From Richelia sp. CSU_2_1 (GTDB lineage Bacteria > Cyanobacteriota > Cyanobacteriia > Cyanobacteriales > Microcoleaceae): a DNA stretch of 32,288 bases. The stretch is from the NCBI GenBank assembly GCA_012034575.1, contig JAAUPF010000066.1, forward strand, positions 1 through 32,288, written 5' to 3'. A program made the position numbers and the translations under genes. Every line of letters starts with the position of its first letter. Positions within the stretch are counted from its first letter, which is position 1. A model generated the notes under the pieces. The model had not been told where the DNA came from. It searched no databases and saw only the letters and a list, made by a program, of their open reading frames with translations. Positions 14,923 through 22,602 of this stretch are shown here, one piece after another.

Positions 14923-16788
14923 ATGCCAATGGCTCAAATCTTACTCCAGACCGTTTGGTTCATACCTTGCTATCCGCTGATCGGCGGTATTCTGTCGCTG
15001 CTGTGGCTGCCGGCAATAACTCGCCGCACGGGACCCAGACCGGCGGGTTATGTGAACGCGATCTTAACTTTCCTCGCTTTCGCCCACGGCGCGATCGCCC
15101 TGACAGCTATCTGGAACCAACCGGCGCAACAGCAGTTTATTCCGTGGTTGAAGGTAGCTGGCTTGGACCTCACCGTTCCTGTAGAAATCTCTGCTGTCAC
15201 TGTCGGGGCAACAGTTTTGATTACCGGACTGAACCTTCTGGCGCAGATTTACGCAGTCGGCTACATGGAAATGGACTGGGGCTGGGCGAGGTTCTTTGCC
15301 CTTTTGGGACTGTTTGAAGCGGGGATGTGCGGCTTGGTACTGTGCAATTCCTTGTTCTTCAGCTACATGATTTTGGAAGTTCTCACTTTGGGGACTTACT
15401 TGCTGATCGGATTGTGGTTCAACCAGTCTCTGGTGGTGACGGGGGCCCGCGATGCTTTCTTGACCAAGCGGGTGGGCGACTTGTTCTTGTTGATGGGAGT
15501 GGTGGCGATCCTGCCCCTTGCCGGAACTTGGAATTTTGATGAGTTGGCGGTATGGGCCAAGACTGCGAACCTTGACCCCACAGTCGCGACGCTGTTGGCG
15601 TTGGCTTTGATTGCCGGGCCGATGGGCAAATGCGCCCAGTTTCCCCTGCACCTGTGGCTGGATGAGGCGATGGAAGGTCCTTTACCGGCCACGATTTTGC
15701 GGAATACGGTGGTTGTGGAAACCGGTGCTTGGATTTTGATTAAGTTGCAGCCGGTAATTGCTTTGTCGCCGGTGGGACAGACGGTAACTATTATTGTCGG
15801 TGCTGCAACTGCGGTGGGTGCGGCTTTAATTGCGATCGCCCAAATTGATATCAAGCGCACTCTTTCCTATATCGTCAGTTCTTACATGGGCTTGGTGTTT
15901 GTTGCCGTCGGTACGGGACAAATCCAAACAGCTTTGACATTAGTATTTGCCTATTCTTTGGGAATGGCTTTGCTGGTGATGAGCATCGGTGCCATAGTTT
16001 GGAACAGCATCACTCAAGATATTAGATATCTCGGCGGTTTGTGGCCGAAGCGGCCGATATCGGGAATATCTTTTCTCGTGGGTACTGCAGCAATAGTGGG
16101 ACTGCCTCCCTTCGGCTGTTTTTGGGCTTTATCAGAAATGGCAAGCGGGTTAGCTAAAACTAATCCTTTCCTGTTAGGAATCGTGCTGTTTGTAAACGGT
16201 GTTACAGCTTTTGGTTTGGTGCGCGTTTTCAGTTTAGTTTTCGGCGGCAAACCGAAACAAATGACCGAACGTTCCCCGGAAGTTGCCTGGCCTTTTATCT
16301 TGCCGATGATGGTGTTGATGGGATTTACTTTGCACGTTCCTCACTTGCTTGCCGCTTGGCAGGTTTTGCCTTGGGCAACTTTGAATTATACAGCGATCGG
16401 ACTGTTAGTTGGATCGACAGCGATCGGTATTGGTGCCGGAGCATTTATTTACCTCAACGAGAAATGGGAAAAACCGGTGCGCATCGGTTCTCAAGCTTTG
16501 CAAGATTTCTTTGCTTACGACTTTTACACCGCCAAACTTTACAAAGTCACAATAATTTTTGCAGTTGGTTTTGTTTCCCAAGTCATCTCCTGGTTCGATC
16601 GCAACATTGTTGACGGCTTCGTAAATCTCGTAGGTTTGGCAACAGTTTTCGGCGGGCAAAGCCTCAAGTACAACGTTAACGGACAAACTCAGTTTTACGC
16701 CCTGACAATTTTGTTCGGAGTTGCCCTTTTGGGACTGCTGGTAAGCTGGCCTTTGCTGGTTCGTCTGTCCCTGATCGTTGGTGGGTAA
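14923..16788 (+). CDS. ndhF3: NAD(P)H-quinone oxidoreductase chain 5, low-CO2 type NdhF3
   Basis: A 621-residue, strongly hydrophobic proton-pumping subunit of the Nqo12/ND5 family. Family segments include EVLTLGTYLLIGLWF, GPMGKCAQFPLHLWLDEAMEGPLPATIL and RTLSYIVSSYMGLVF, and a long C-terminal amphipathic part. Assignment to NdhF3 rather than NdhF1 or NdhF4 rests on the gene order with ndhD3 and cupA (440-residue CupA type). In the thylakoid membrane it forms the distal arm of NDH-1MS, where ferredoxin-driven electron flow powers CO2 hydration. Two ATGs lie six bases apart (14923, 14929); the AGG at 14918-14920 is better spaced for the second. First gene of the operon. Confidence 0.92.
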   Translation: MPMAQILLQTVWFIPCYPLIGGILSLLWLPAITRRTGPRPAGYVNAILTFLAFAHGAIALTAIWNQPAQQQFIPWLKVAGLDLTVPVEISAVTVGATVLITGLNLLAQIYAVGYMEMDWGWARFFALLGLFEAGMCGLVLCNSLFFSYMILEVLTLGTYLLIGLWFNQSLVVTGARDAFLTKRVGDLFLLMGVVAILPLAGTWNFDELAVWAKTANLDPTVATLLALALIAGPMGKCAQFPLHLWLDEAMEGPLPATILRNTVVVETGAWILIKLQPVIALSPVGQTVTIIVGAATAVGAALIAIAQIDIKRTLSYIVSSYMGLVFVAVGTGQIQTALTLVFAYSLGMALLVMSIGAIVWNSITQDIRYLGGLWPKRPISGISFLVGTAAIVGLPPFGCFWALSEMASGLAKTNPFLLGIVLFVNGVTAFGLVRVFSLVFGGKPKQMTERSPEVAWPFILPMMVLMGFTLHVPHLLAAWQVLPWATLNYTAIGLLVGSTAIGIGAGAFIYLNEKWEKPVRIGSQALQDFFAYDFYTAKLYKVTIIFAVGFVSQVISWFDRNIVDGFVNLVGLATVFGGQSLKYNVNGQTQFYALTILFGVALLGLLVSWPLLVRLSLIVGG

Positions 16789-16802
16789 AGAATTATAAAG
16801 CT

Positions 16803-16838
16803 GAAGATTTTAGGTGACATTTTTAATCTAAAATCTTC
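16803..16838. repeat. 11-bp inverted repeat between ndhF3 and the carbonic anhydrase gene
   Basis: Perfect arms GAAGATTTTAG and CTAAAATCTTC with a 14-base loop, starting 14 bases after the ndhF3 stop. It could be a processing or partial termination site that tunes expression within the operon. Confidence 0.6.
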
Positions 16839-16892
16839 CAGCAAAGAAGTCTTTAATAAAGATTTCACCATCTCACCGATCGGGTAACAAAC

Positions 16893-17612
16893 ATGAACCA
16901 AAACGACAGACAAGTAAATCTCTCCCGCCGCAATTCCCTCAAATTCGTTGCAGGCGCAATAGGTACAGGAATGCTGGCAGCGCGATTGGGCGCTGATGCG
17001 GCCGCACCCGCACCCGCAGTCGCTCAAAACGATATGACTCCCGACGCAGCCTTGCAAAAGTTAATGGACGGGAACAAACGATTTGTGGACAGAAAACGCC
17101 AAGGTCCCAACCAAGACTTGCCCCGCCTCGTTGAAGTTGCTAAATCTCAAAAACCCTTTGCTGCGATTCTCGGCTGTGCCGATTCCCGCTTTCCTTCCGA
17201 GATTATTTTCGATCAAGGATTGGGAGATTTATTTGTCTGTCGCGTGGCCGGAAATGTTGCTACCCCAGAAGAAATTGGCAGCCTGGAATACGGCACGCTG
17301 GTATTGGGAGCAAAAGTGCTGGTAGTAATCGGGCATAAAAGATGCGGTGCGGTAGATGCAACGCTCAAAGGCGCTCAAGTTCCCGGTCAAATTGGCAGTT
17401 TGCTCGAAGCAATTAAGCCTGCTGTAGAAAGCTCGAAAGACCAACCGGGCGATCGTCTAGAAAATGCCTGTAAAGCTAATATCGTGCTGCAAGCTAAAAG
17501 GTTAAAAGCGTCTCCTGTGATCTCTAAGTTAATCCAAGAGAATAAACTGAAAGTGCTTGGAGGCTATTACGATTTAGACACGGGTGCAGTCAATATTCTC
17601 GTTGAGTCGTAA
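16893..17612 (+). CDS. Tat-exported beta-carbonic anhydrase (EcaB-like) inside the CO2-uptake operon
   Basis: A 239-residue beta-class carbonic anhydrase. Zinc ligands and active-site residues are visible: Cys95, Asp97 and Arg99 in GCADSR, and His148 and Cys151 in GHKRCGAVD. The first 45 residues are a twin-arginine signal (SRRNSLKFVAGA) with a hydrophobic core and a likely cut after AVA (about residue 44). The enzyme should therefore fold in the cytoplasm and be exported to the thylakoid lumen or periplasm. Synechocystis EcaB is, to my knowledge, a thylakoid carbonic anhydrase reported to affect CO2 uptake and to interact with CupA/CupB; this gene being inside ndhF3-ndhD3-cupA fits that link. 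Spacers on either side are 104 and 164 bases and carry inverted repeats. Confidence 0.92.
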   Translation: MNQNDRQVNLSRRNSLKFVAGAIGTGMLAARLGADAAAPAPAVAQNDMTPDAALQKLMDGNKRFVDRKRQGPNQDLPRLVEVAKSQKPFAAILGCADSRFPSEIIFDQGLGDLFVCRVAGNVATPEEIGSLEYGTLVLGAKVLVVIGHKRCGAVDATLKGAQVPGQIGSLLEAIKPAVESSKDQPGDRLENACKANIVLQAKRLKASPVISKLIQENKLKVLGGYYDLDTGAVNILVES

Positions 17613-17615
17613 ATA

Positions 17616-17658
17616 GTTGACAGTTGACAGTTGACAGTTGACAGTTGACAGTTGACAG
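17616..17658. repeat. GTTGACA heptamer tandem repeat after the carbonic anhydrase gene
   Basis: Six GTTGACA units, beginning three bases after the TAA stop. Confidence 0.9.
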
Positions 17659-17675
17659 CGAGGTTTGTAACGCAA

Positions 17676-17734
17676 TTTAAGATTGATAAATTGAGCGCAG
17701 TTAATATCTAAACTATCAAATTATCAATCTTAAA
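17676..17734. repeat. 14-bp perfect inverted repeat before ndhD3
   Basis: Arms TTTAAGATTGATAA and TTATCAATCTTAAA enclose a 31-base loop, ending about 40 bases before the ndhD3 ATG. It may be an RNA structure affecting readthrough or ndhD3 translation, or a repeat remnant. Confidence 0.6.
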
Positions 17735-17776
17735 ATCGGACAAAATTGATTTTTTACTTTTCACACCGAACACATT

Positions 17777-19327
17777 ATGCTTAGTGCCTTGCTCTGGTTG
17801 CCCGCGTTGGGCGCTGCGATCGTCGGGTTCCTCCCCGGAAATATGAATGCGATGCGTCTGCGCTCCGTAGCCTCAGCCTTCGCTGCATCAGTTTTACTCT
17901 TGAATATTTGGCTGTTAGTTCAATTCAATCCAAGCCTTTCAGGACTGCAATTTCAAGAGTATTTACCTTGGATTCCGCAGTTGGGTTTGAGCTACAACTT
18001 GGGCGTTGACGGCTTATCTTTGCCCCTGCTGGCGCTAACCGGATTGCTGACGCTGTTGGTAATTTTCGGGACTGGCGAAGGAGTGGCTCGCCCCAAGCTT
18101 TACTACTCAATGATTTTGCTGATCAATGCGGGCGTTGCCGGCGCTTTGATGTCTCAAAATTTGCTGCTGTTCGTACTTTTTTACGAGCTAGAATTAATTC
18201 CTTTTTACCTGTTAATCGCGATTTGGGGCGGCAAGAAACGGGAATACGCCGCGATGAAGTTTCTGATCTATACAGCAGTTTCGGGACTGTTAGTATTGGC
18301 AGGATTTTTGGGCGTAGCTTGGTTGAGCGGTTCTTTAAACTTCGATTACAGCGCGATTACTACTAAGGAATTATCCTTTAAAACGCAATTGATTCTGTTA
18401 ACAATCGTGCTGCTTGGATTGGGAATTAAAATTCCTTTAGTACCGCTGCACACTTGGCTGCCGGATGCCTACGTTGAAGCTTCGCCGGCAACTGCTATTT
18501 TGCTGGGAGGCATTTTGGCGAAGTTGGGAACTTACGGCTTAGTGCGATTCGGCTTGCAGTTGTTCCCCGAAACTTGGTCGATTGTCGCTCCAGGCTTGGC
18601 GATTATCGGTACTGTAAGTGTGATGTACGGAGCTTTAACCGCGATCGCCCAAAAAGATATCAAACGCATGGTAGCCTACAGTTCGATCGGGCACATGGGC
18701 TACATCCTGGTTGCCTGCGCGGCGGGTACGAAATTAGCCTTAATCGGCGCTGTCGGACAAATGGTAAGCCACGGTTTAATTTTGGCTTTGCTGTTTTATT
18801 TGGTGGGTATCATCGAAACCAAAGTCGGCACGCGGGATTTGGACGTACTCAACGGCTTAATGAATCCGCTGCGGGGTTTGCCCACAGCAAGTTCGCTGTT
18901 AGTTTTGGGAGGCATGGCAAGCGCCGGCATTCCCGGTTTGGTCGGTTTTATCGCAGAATTTTTAGTATTTCAGGGCAGTTTTGCGGTGTTTCCCATCCCG
19001 ACTTTACTGTGCATTTTAGCTTCCGGGTTAACGGCCGTTTACTTTGTAATTCTGCTCAACAGAACTTGTTTTGGAAAGTTGGACAATACCACGGCTTATT
19101 ACCCAGCAGTTAAATTTGCTGAAAATTTGCCGGCTTTTGTTTTGGCAGGGATCATTTTCTTTTTAGGAGTGCAACCTGTTTGGCTGGTAAGGTGGAGCGA
19201 AGCTACTACAAATGCGATCGTGGCTACTCTTCCTGCTGAAACAAACTCCCGAGTAGCGATTGTTGAGGGACAGTCGGAAATATCGAGTACGATCGACATT
19301 AGCAACCCTTCACAACTGACGCATTAA
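17777..19327 (+). CDS. ndhD3: NAD(P)H-quinone oxidoreductase chain 4, low-CO2 type NdhD3
   Basis: A 516-residue Nqo13/ND4-type antiporter-like subunit with the expected segments: LFVLFYELELIPFYLLIAIWG with the conserved Glu, KIPLVPLHTWLPDAYVEAS, and AYSSIGHMGYILVACAAG. About 14 membrane helices give the usual length. It forms the arm of NDH-1MS next to NdhF3. The '3' assignment comes from operon context with CupA. The start MLSALLWLPALGA has no strong Shine-Dalgarno sequence. Confidence 0.92.
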   Translation: MLSALLWLPALGAAIVGFLPGNMNAMRLRSVASAFAASVLLLNIWLLVQFNPSLSGLQFQEYLPWIPQLGLSYNLGVDGLSLPLLALTGLLTLLVIFGTGEGVARPKLYYSMILLINAGVAGALMSQNLLLFVLFYELELIPFYLLIAIWGGKKREYAAMKFLIYTAVSGLLVLAGFLGVAWLSGSLNFDYSAITTKELSFKTQLILLTIVLLGLGIKIPLVPLHTWLPDAYVEASPATAILLGGILAKLGTYGLVRFGLQLFPETWSIVAPGLAIIGTVSVMYGALTAIAQKDIKRMVAYSSIGHMGYILVACAAGTKLALIGAVGQMVSHGLILALLFYLVGIIETKVGTRDLDVLNGLMNPLRGLPTASSLLVLGGMASAGIPGLVGFIAEFLVFQGSFAVFPIPTLLCILASGLTAVYFVILLNRTCFGKLDNTTAYYPAVKFAENLPAFVLAGIIFFLGVQPVWLVRWSEATTNAIVATLPAETNSRVAIVEGQSEISSTIDISNPSQLTH

Positions 19328-19332
19328 ATAAG

Positions 19333-19391
19333 GTTTGTAGTGCGGACTTGGGTCCGCTCAATTGTTGCAGACTAAAGTCCACACTACGAAC
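19333..19391. repeat. 17-base imperfect inverted repeat after ndhD3
   Basis: Arms at 19333-19349 and 19375-19391 pair with two mismatches (left GTTTGTAGTGCGGACTT), and an inner GCGGAC/GTCCGC hairpin is present. It is probably a dispersed palindromic repeat five bases after the ndhD3 stop and could attenuate transcription before cupA. Confidence 0.65.
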
Positions 19392-19449
19392 TAATCTTAT
19401 CGCGATTCGATCGAACTCGCTCTCAGATATTCAATCAAAAAATCCGCTG

Positions 19450-20015
19450 ATGATGAAATCCATACCAATGATTCTTGTTGCCCTGCGCGCCGCGATCGCC
19501 CCTTTTTTGCTGTGGGATGCTATTGATGGTGCGATCGGTCTTTGGTTTATCATCGGTTACTTAATTGGTTTTTTTCAGATATCTTCGACGGGGTAATTGC
19601 TAGGCGGATCGGTGCCAGCAACGCGCAATTGCGTCAAGCTGATAGTTGGGCTGATGTCTGCTTTTATGCCTGCGTATTTGCCAGTGCGTGGTTGGTGCAT
19701 CGAGATACGGTAATCGAATTTCGATCGCCGCTGTTGGCAGTGGTTTTCGTACAATTAGCATGGTGGGTTGTTAATTTGGTAAAATATGGCAAACCAGCCA
19801 GCTACCACACCTACTCAGCTAAATTTTGGGGCATAACTCTGTTCGTTGCTACTATTGCTTTGTTTGGCTTTAATTATGCTGGAATTACCCTGTGGGTGGC
19901 TATTATTGCTGGCATCATTCATACTGTAGAAGAGATTGCAATGACACTGGTTTTGCCAGAGTGGCAGCATGATGTTTTAAGCATTTTTCATGCCTTGCAA
20001 TTGAGCAAAGAATAG
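19450..20015 (+). CDS. CDP-alcohol phosphatidyltransferase family protein, frameshifted
   Basis: The 5' frame starts at 19450 (MMKSIPMILVALRAAIAPF) and the 3' frame continues to 20015. They join at a run of seven T (19569-19575); one more T gives GYLIGFFSDIFDGVIARRIG in one frame and a protein of about 188 residues. The CDP-alcohol phosphotransferase motif is visible as D-IF-DG-VI-AR-RIGASNAQ-L-RQA-D-SWA-D, with all four aspartates but Leu where Gly is usual. About four to five membrane helices follow. Such enzymes move a phospho-alcohol between CDP-diacylglycerol and an acceptor in phospholipid synthesis; the exact substrate is unknown. Its place between ndhD3 and cupA is unexpected. Confidence 0.75.
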
Positions 20016-20074
20016 AGTTATAGCGCCCATCATGCTCGGAGGCAGTAAGGCACACGCGCATTCTACCTCTGTGT

Positions 20075-20124
20075 AAAAGCCGGTGAATTACATCAGGTAA
20101 AAAGCCGGTGAATTACATCAGGTA
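20075..20124. repeat. Two perfect tandem copies of a 25-base unit
   Basis: Copies at 20075-20099 and 20100-20124 are identical (core CCGGTGAATTACATCAGG), in the leader of cupA. Perfect identity suggests recent duplication. Confidence 0.85.
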
Positions 20125-20125
20125 A

Positions 20126-20142
20126 GGTGCGCAGTGCGCACC
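20126..20142. repeat. Dispersed palindrome, copy 2 (7-3-7)
   Basis: GGTGCGC-AGT-GCGCACC, the same arms as at 12517-12533 with one loop change. Confidence 0.7.
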
Positions 20143-20204
20143 CCAAAACAGGTGAAGTGAGCAATTTCTAAATATTGAAATTCATTCAACCAAAGGAACG
20201 AAAA

Positions 20205-21527
20205 ATGGTACAAACTCCTACGAAATCAGCTACAAAACTACCTCCTTCCAAGCACGAATTTGCTGAAGTAATTCACAGGCTGGAAGCCGGCGGGGCGATG
20301 ATTCCAGATACGCCAGAAAACCTGATGCAAATCATCGCGATTTGGAAAGCCTACGCAGTGCCGATGGATTTCTACTGGCGCGATTTGCTGTACATTGCCG
20401 AACGGGTATTTTTAAACCCGCTGCCCTTCTTTAAATACTTTTTGCCCCAAGAGTATTTAGACTTGCAAAATCACTATTCCGGTGACAAAGCAGACTTGCG
20501 GGTATGGCGGGGAACTGGCAGCGCCCACCCCGAACTTTTGGAGTTCATGGAGAAGGGAGAAACAGGCAAAATTCCCAGATTGCTGCACCATTTGTGGCAC
20601 GATCGAATTAACATGGAATTTGCCGAAGAGTGTATGAGGGCGATGTTGTGGCATAGGGGAATGTACGTTCCAATCAACCAATTTGACCCCTATCTCGACA
20701 GCGACGAATACAAAGCCAATGCCGATCGAGCAATTAAAGCTTACTTCAAAAAAGATCCGTTCATGCTAGCTTTGCACAAAGCATTTCCGGATTTGTTTTT
20801 AGAACAGTGCCGCCAGATGTCATATTACAGCAATCTCGGATTGTTCTGGGAAGTAATGGCACCGGTGTTTTTTGAAGTTTCCGACTTGTACGACGAAGGG
20901 AAAGTAAAAACAGTCCCCGACGCGATGAATTTCCTAGTAAACGGCATATTTGCGATCGCGGGTCGTCCGATTTACCATCACGTTCTGATCGACGGCGAAA
21001 CCTACGAAATCATCCCGAAATCTAAAGGATTTACCTGGTTGTACGAGGCAGCATTGCCCTACGTAGAAGCAGTATTTTACCGTACTTCGCCGTTCCGGGG
21101 AACCAAATCTTACAACGCCCAAGCTAAGGAAGTTCCCGACGATCAAAAAGACTTCCATTACGGTGTTTTGTATGCCGACAAATTCCCTGTAGGAACAGCA
21201 GGAATTCCGCCAACATTGCTAGCCCAAGATATGCTGCACTTCCTGCCGCCTTACCTGATGGATTATTACAAACAGCGGTGTCGGGGCGAAGATGACGTAC
21301 TCAATCAAATTGGGGTGACATTCCAGCGATCGATGTATTGCGTTACTTCGGCGGTAATTCAAGCATTGCGGACTGCACTTTTATATCCTTTAGATGACCC
21401 GAATCCGAAACACTTGAAGGCAAATCGAGCATTTTTTGAATCTCAGATCGATCGATTCTGCCGCCCGGAATACGGCATGAAATATGCTGCTCGTTTGAGA
21501 AACATTCAAACTCCAGATTACAGGTAA
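20205..21527 (+). CDS. cupA: CO2 hydration protein CupA/ChpY of NDH-1MS
   Basis: A 440-residue soluble protein of the cyanobacteria-specific CO2-hydration family (EVIHRLEAGGAMIPDTPENL, MDFYWRDLLYIAERVFLNPLP, LLHHLWHDRINMEFAEECM, TSPFRGTKSYNAQAKEVP). Its length fits CupA rather than the shorter CupB. CupA sits on NdhF3/NdhD3 and converts CO2 to bicarbonate in the cytoplasm, driven by NDH-1 electron transfer. The His/Arg cluster at about 128-134 (HHLWHDR) is, as far as I recall, where structures place the zinc. I chose the ATG at 20205 because AAGGA lies seven bases upstream; an in-frame ATG at 20175 would add ten residues. Last gene of the operon. The small partner gene cupS, found after cupA in Synechocystis, is not seen here. 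Confidence 0.94.
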   Translation: MVQTPTKSATKLPPSKHEFAEVIHRLEAGGAMIPDTPENLMQIIAIWKAYAVPMDFYWRDLLYIAERVFLNPLPFFKYFLPQEYLDLQNHYSGDKADLRVWRGTGSAHPELLEFMEKGETGKIPRLLHHLWHDRINMEFAEECMRAMLWHRGMYVPINQFDPYLDSDEYKANADRAIKAYFKKDPFMLALHKAFPDLFLEQCRQMSYYSNLGLFWEVMAPVFFEVSDLYDEGKVKTVPDAMNFLVNGIFAIAGRPIYHHVLIDGETYEIIPKSKGFTWLYEAALPYVEAVFYRTSPFRGTKSYNAQAKEVPDDQKDFHYGVLYADKFPVGTAGIPPTLLAQDMLHFLPPYLMDYYKQRCRGEDDVLNQIGVTFQRSMYCVTSAVIQALRTALLYPLDDPNPKHLKANRAFFESQIDRFCRPEYGMKYAARLRNIQTPDYR

Positions 21528-21571
21528 ATGATGTTTTGTGCCAGCGGTTTAGTTCGCCATTCCGCCAGTCC

Positions 21572-21593
21572 GCCAGGGGTTTAAACCACTGGC
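21572..21593. repeat. 22-base palindrome
   Basis: Centred on GGTTTAAACC with arms GCCAGGGG and CCACTGGC, one mismatch. Confidence 0.7.
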
Positions 21594-21666
21594 TAATAGC
21601 GAAAGTCGGTTGAAATTGAAATTTTGCAGCAATGTAAATAAGGGAATTTTTCGTGGGCTGGGGTTT

Positions 21667-21712
21667 AAGGTAGAACTCGGATAACGAGCGCAGCATATTC
21701 GAGTTCTACCTT
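21667..21712. repeat. 13-bp perfect inverted repeat
   Basis: Arms AAGGTAGAACTCG and CGAGTTCTACCTT with a 20-base loop, 140 bases after cupA. It is a possible transcript end, but the T run lies several bases further on. Confidence 0.7.
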
Positions 21713-21830
21713 GAAAGGGTTTTTGAGATTGTCAATTATGGGCGCAGCTTGTTGAAAAACCCGCCCCTACAGGTTATTGAAAATGGTGCAAGATCTTAGT
21801 TGAAACCGACTGCAGAAAATTACATAATTT

Positions 21831-21953
21831 CTTAGTCGGTGCAGGCCGACTTTGTTTGTATAGAAGCGATTTCAATCGCCGAGTATTTATAGCAACTTCT
21901 TAGTCGGCGCAGGCCGACTTTGTTTGTATAGAAGCGATTTCGATCGCCGAGTA
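21831..21953. repeat. Two direct copies of a 55-base two-hairpin element
   Basis: Copies at 21831-21885 and 21899-21953 differ at two positions. Each contains an AGTCGG/CCGACT hairpin, a TTTGTTTGTATAGAA spacer and a GCGAT/ATCGC hairpin. Both differences fall in loops, so all stems are kept. Confidence 0.85.
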
Positions 21954-21983
21954 CGATCGAGACAATTTCAAATATTTTGGTAG

Positions 21984-22004
21984 GGACACGGCAGTGCCGT
22001 GTCC
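21984..22004. repeat. 21-base perfect palindrome (10-1-10)
   Basis: Arms GGACACGGCA and TGCCGTGTCC around one base; a dispersed-type repeat 64 bases before the next ORF. Confidence 0.8.
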
Positions 22005-22068
22005 TTAGTATATTTCAGACGATCGCGCTATAATTTAGATATCACCAAATTGCATAAAAATCACGCGC

Positions 22069-22275
22069 ATGGATAGCAAAGATTTAGCCAAATATATCGA
22101 AGCAACCGACGGAATTTCTAAACCTTGGCTGTTGGTGCAACTGCGACTCAAAAAATTACAAGAAAGGCGATCGGAAATTTCTACCGAAGAATATGTTAAA
22201 GAACTTACCGACATCCACCAAGATGCAATGAACCTCGGCGAATGGTGGGTGGGAATCGAAGATGAAGTATTTTAA
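22069..22275 (+). CDS. Small hypothetical protein (68 residues)
   Basis: A highly charged, helical small protein (MDSKDLAKYIEATDGISKP, LQERRSEISTEEYVKELTD, LGEWWVGIEDEVF). No domain or membrane helix is recognised. Codon use and composition look coding, with an acidic C-terminus. It is followed by a degraded Uma2 fragment. It could be a small regulator or antitoxin-like protein, but there is no direct support. Confidence 0.65.
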   Translation: MDSKDLAKYIEATDGISKPWLLVQLRLKKLQERRSEISTEEYVKELTDIHQDAMNLGEWWVGIEDEVF

Positions 22276-22336
22276 AACGAGATTTAAAGCGTCACAATCC
22301 CCAATGAGGCAGAAACCGGGTTTTTCACCAGCATAA

Positions 22337-22522
22337 GTAGATATCGCAGGCGAGAGAGTGTTGGCATTTCGCTTGCAGGAAAATGGGAAGTATCAAGAAT
22401 GCGAAATTTCCGGCGCTTTGGAGGGATTACCGATCGCTTTGCTGTCGGATACTTTGAAACTTTTGAGCGAGGGAAAGGGGACGGCGGCGATGTGGTTTGC
22501 TCAACAAATTGGAAACTTGTAG
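22337..22522 (+). pseudogene. C-terminal remnant of a Uma2-type (DUF820) protein
   Basis: An open frame without a start codon reads GERVLAFRLQENGKYQECE then SGALEGLPIALLSDTLKLL and ends in a stop at 22520-22522. It resembles the C-terminal tail of cyanobacterial Uma2 family endonuclease-like proteins. The frame is closed by a stop at 22334, so the catalytic part is missing. An intact-looking relative lies just downstream. Confidence 0.5.
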
Positions 22523-22602
22523 TTAGGGTAAAAATCTAAATATTATATTACCTTTAATTGTGTTAAAATTAAGCAAAAGCGAGCTTTACAGGGATTAAAA
22601 TT

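Larger units (their letters stand above)
21528..22068. other. Repeat-rich intergenic region after cupA
   Basis: No gene is seen in these 541 bases. They hold four separate palindromic or direct repeat elements, listed individually, which makes this a cluster of REP-like elements at the boundary between the CO2-uptake operon and accessory genes. Confidence 0.7.

Noticed and set aside
15064..15860. Two long minus-strand frames within ndhF3
   Set aside because: Antisense shadows of a GC-rich membrane protein gene; composition is not coding-like.
21831..21953. CRISPR array
   Set aside because: Only two copies, 13 bases apart, with internal hairpins; no spacers of regular length and no cas genes.
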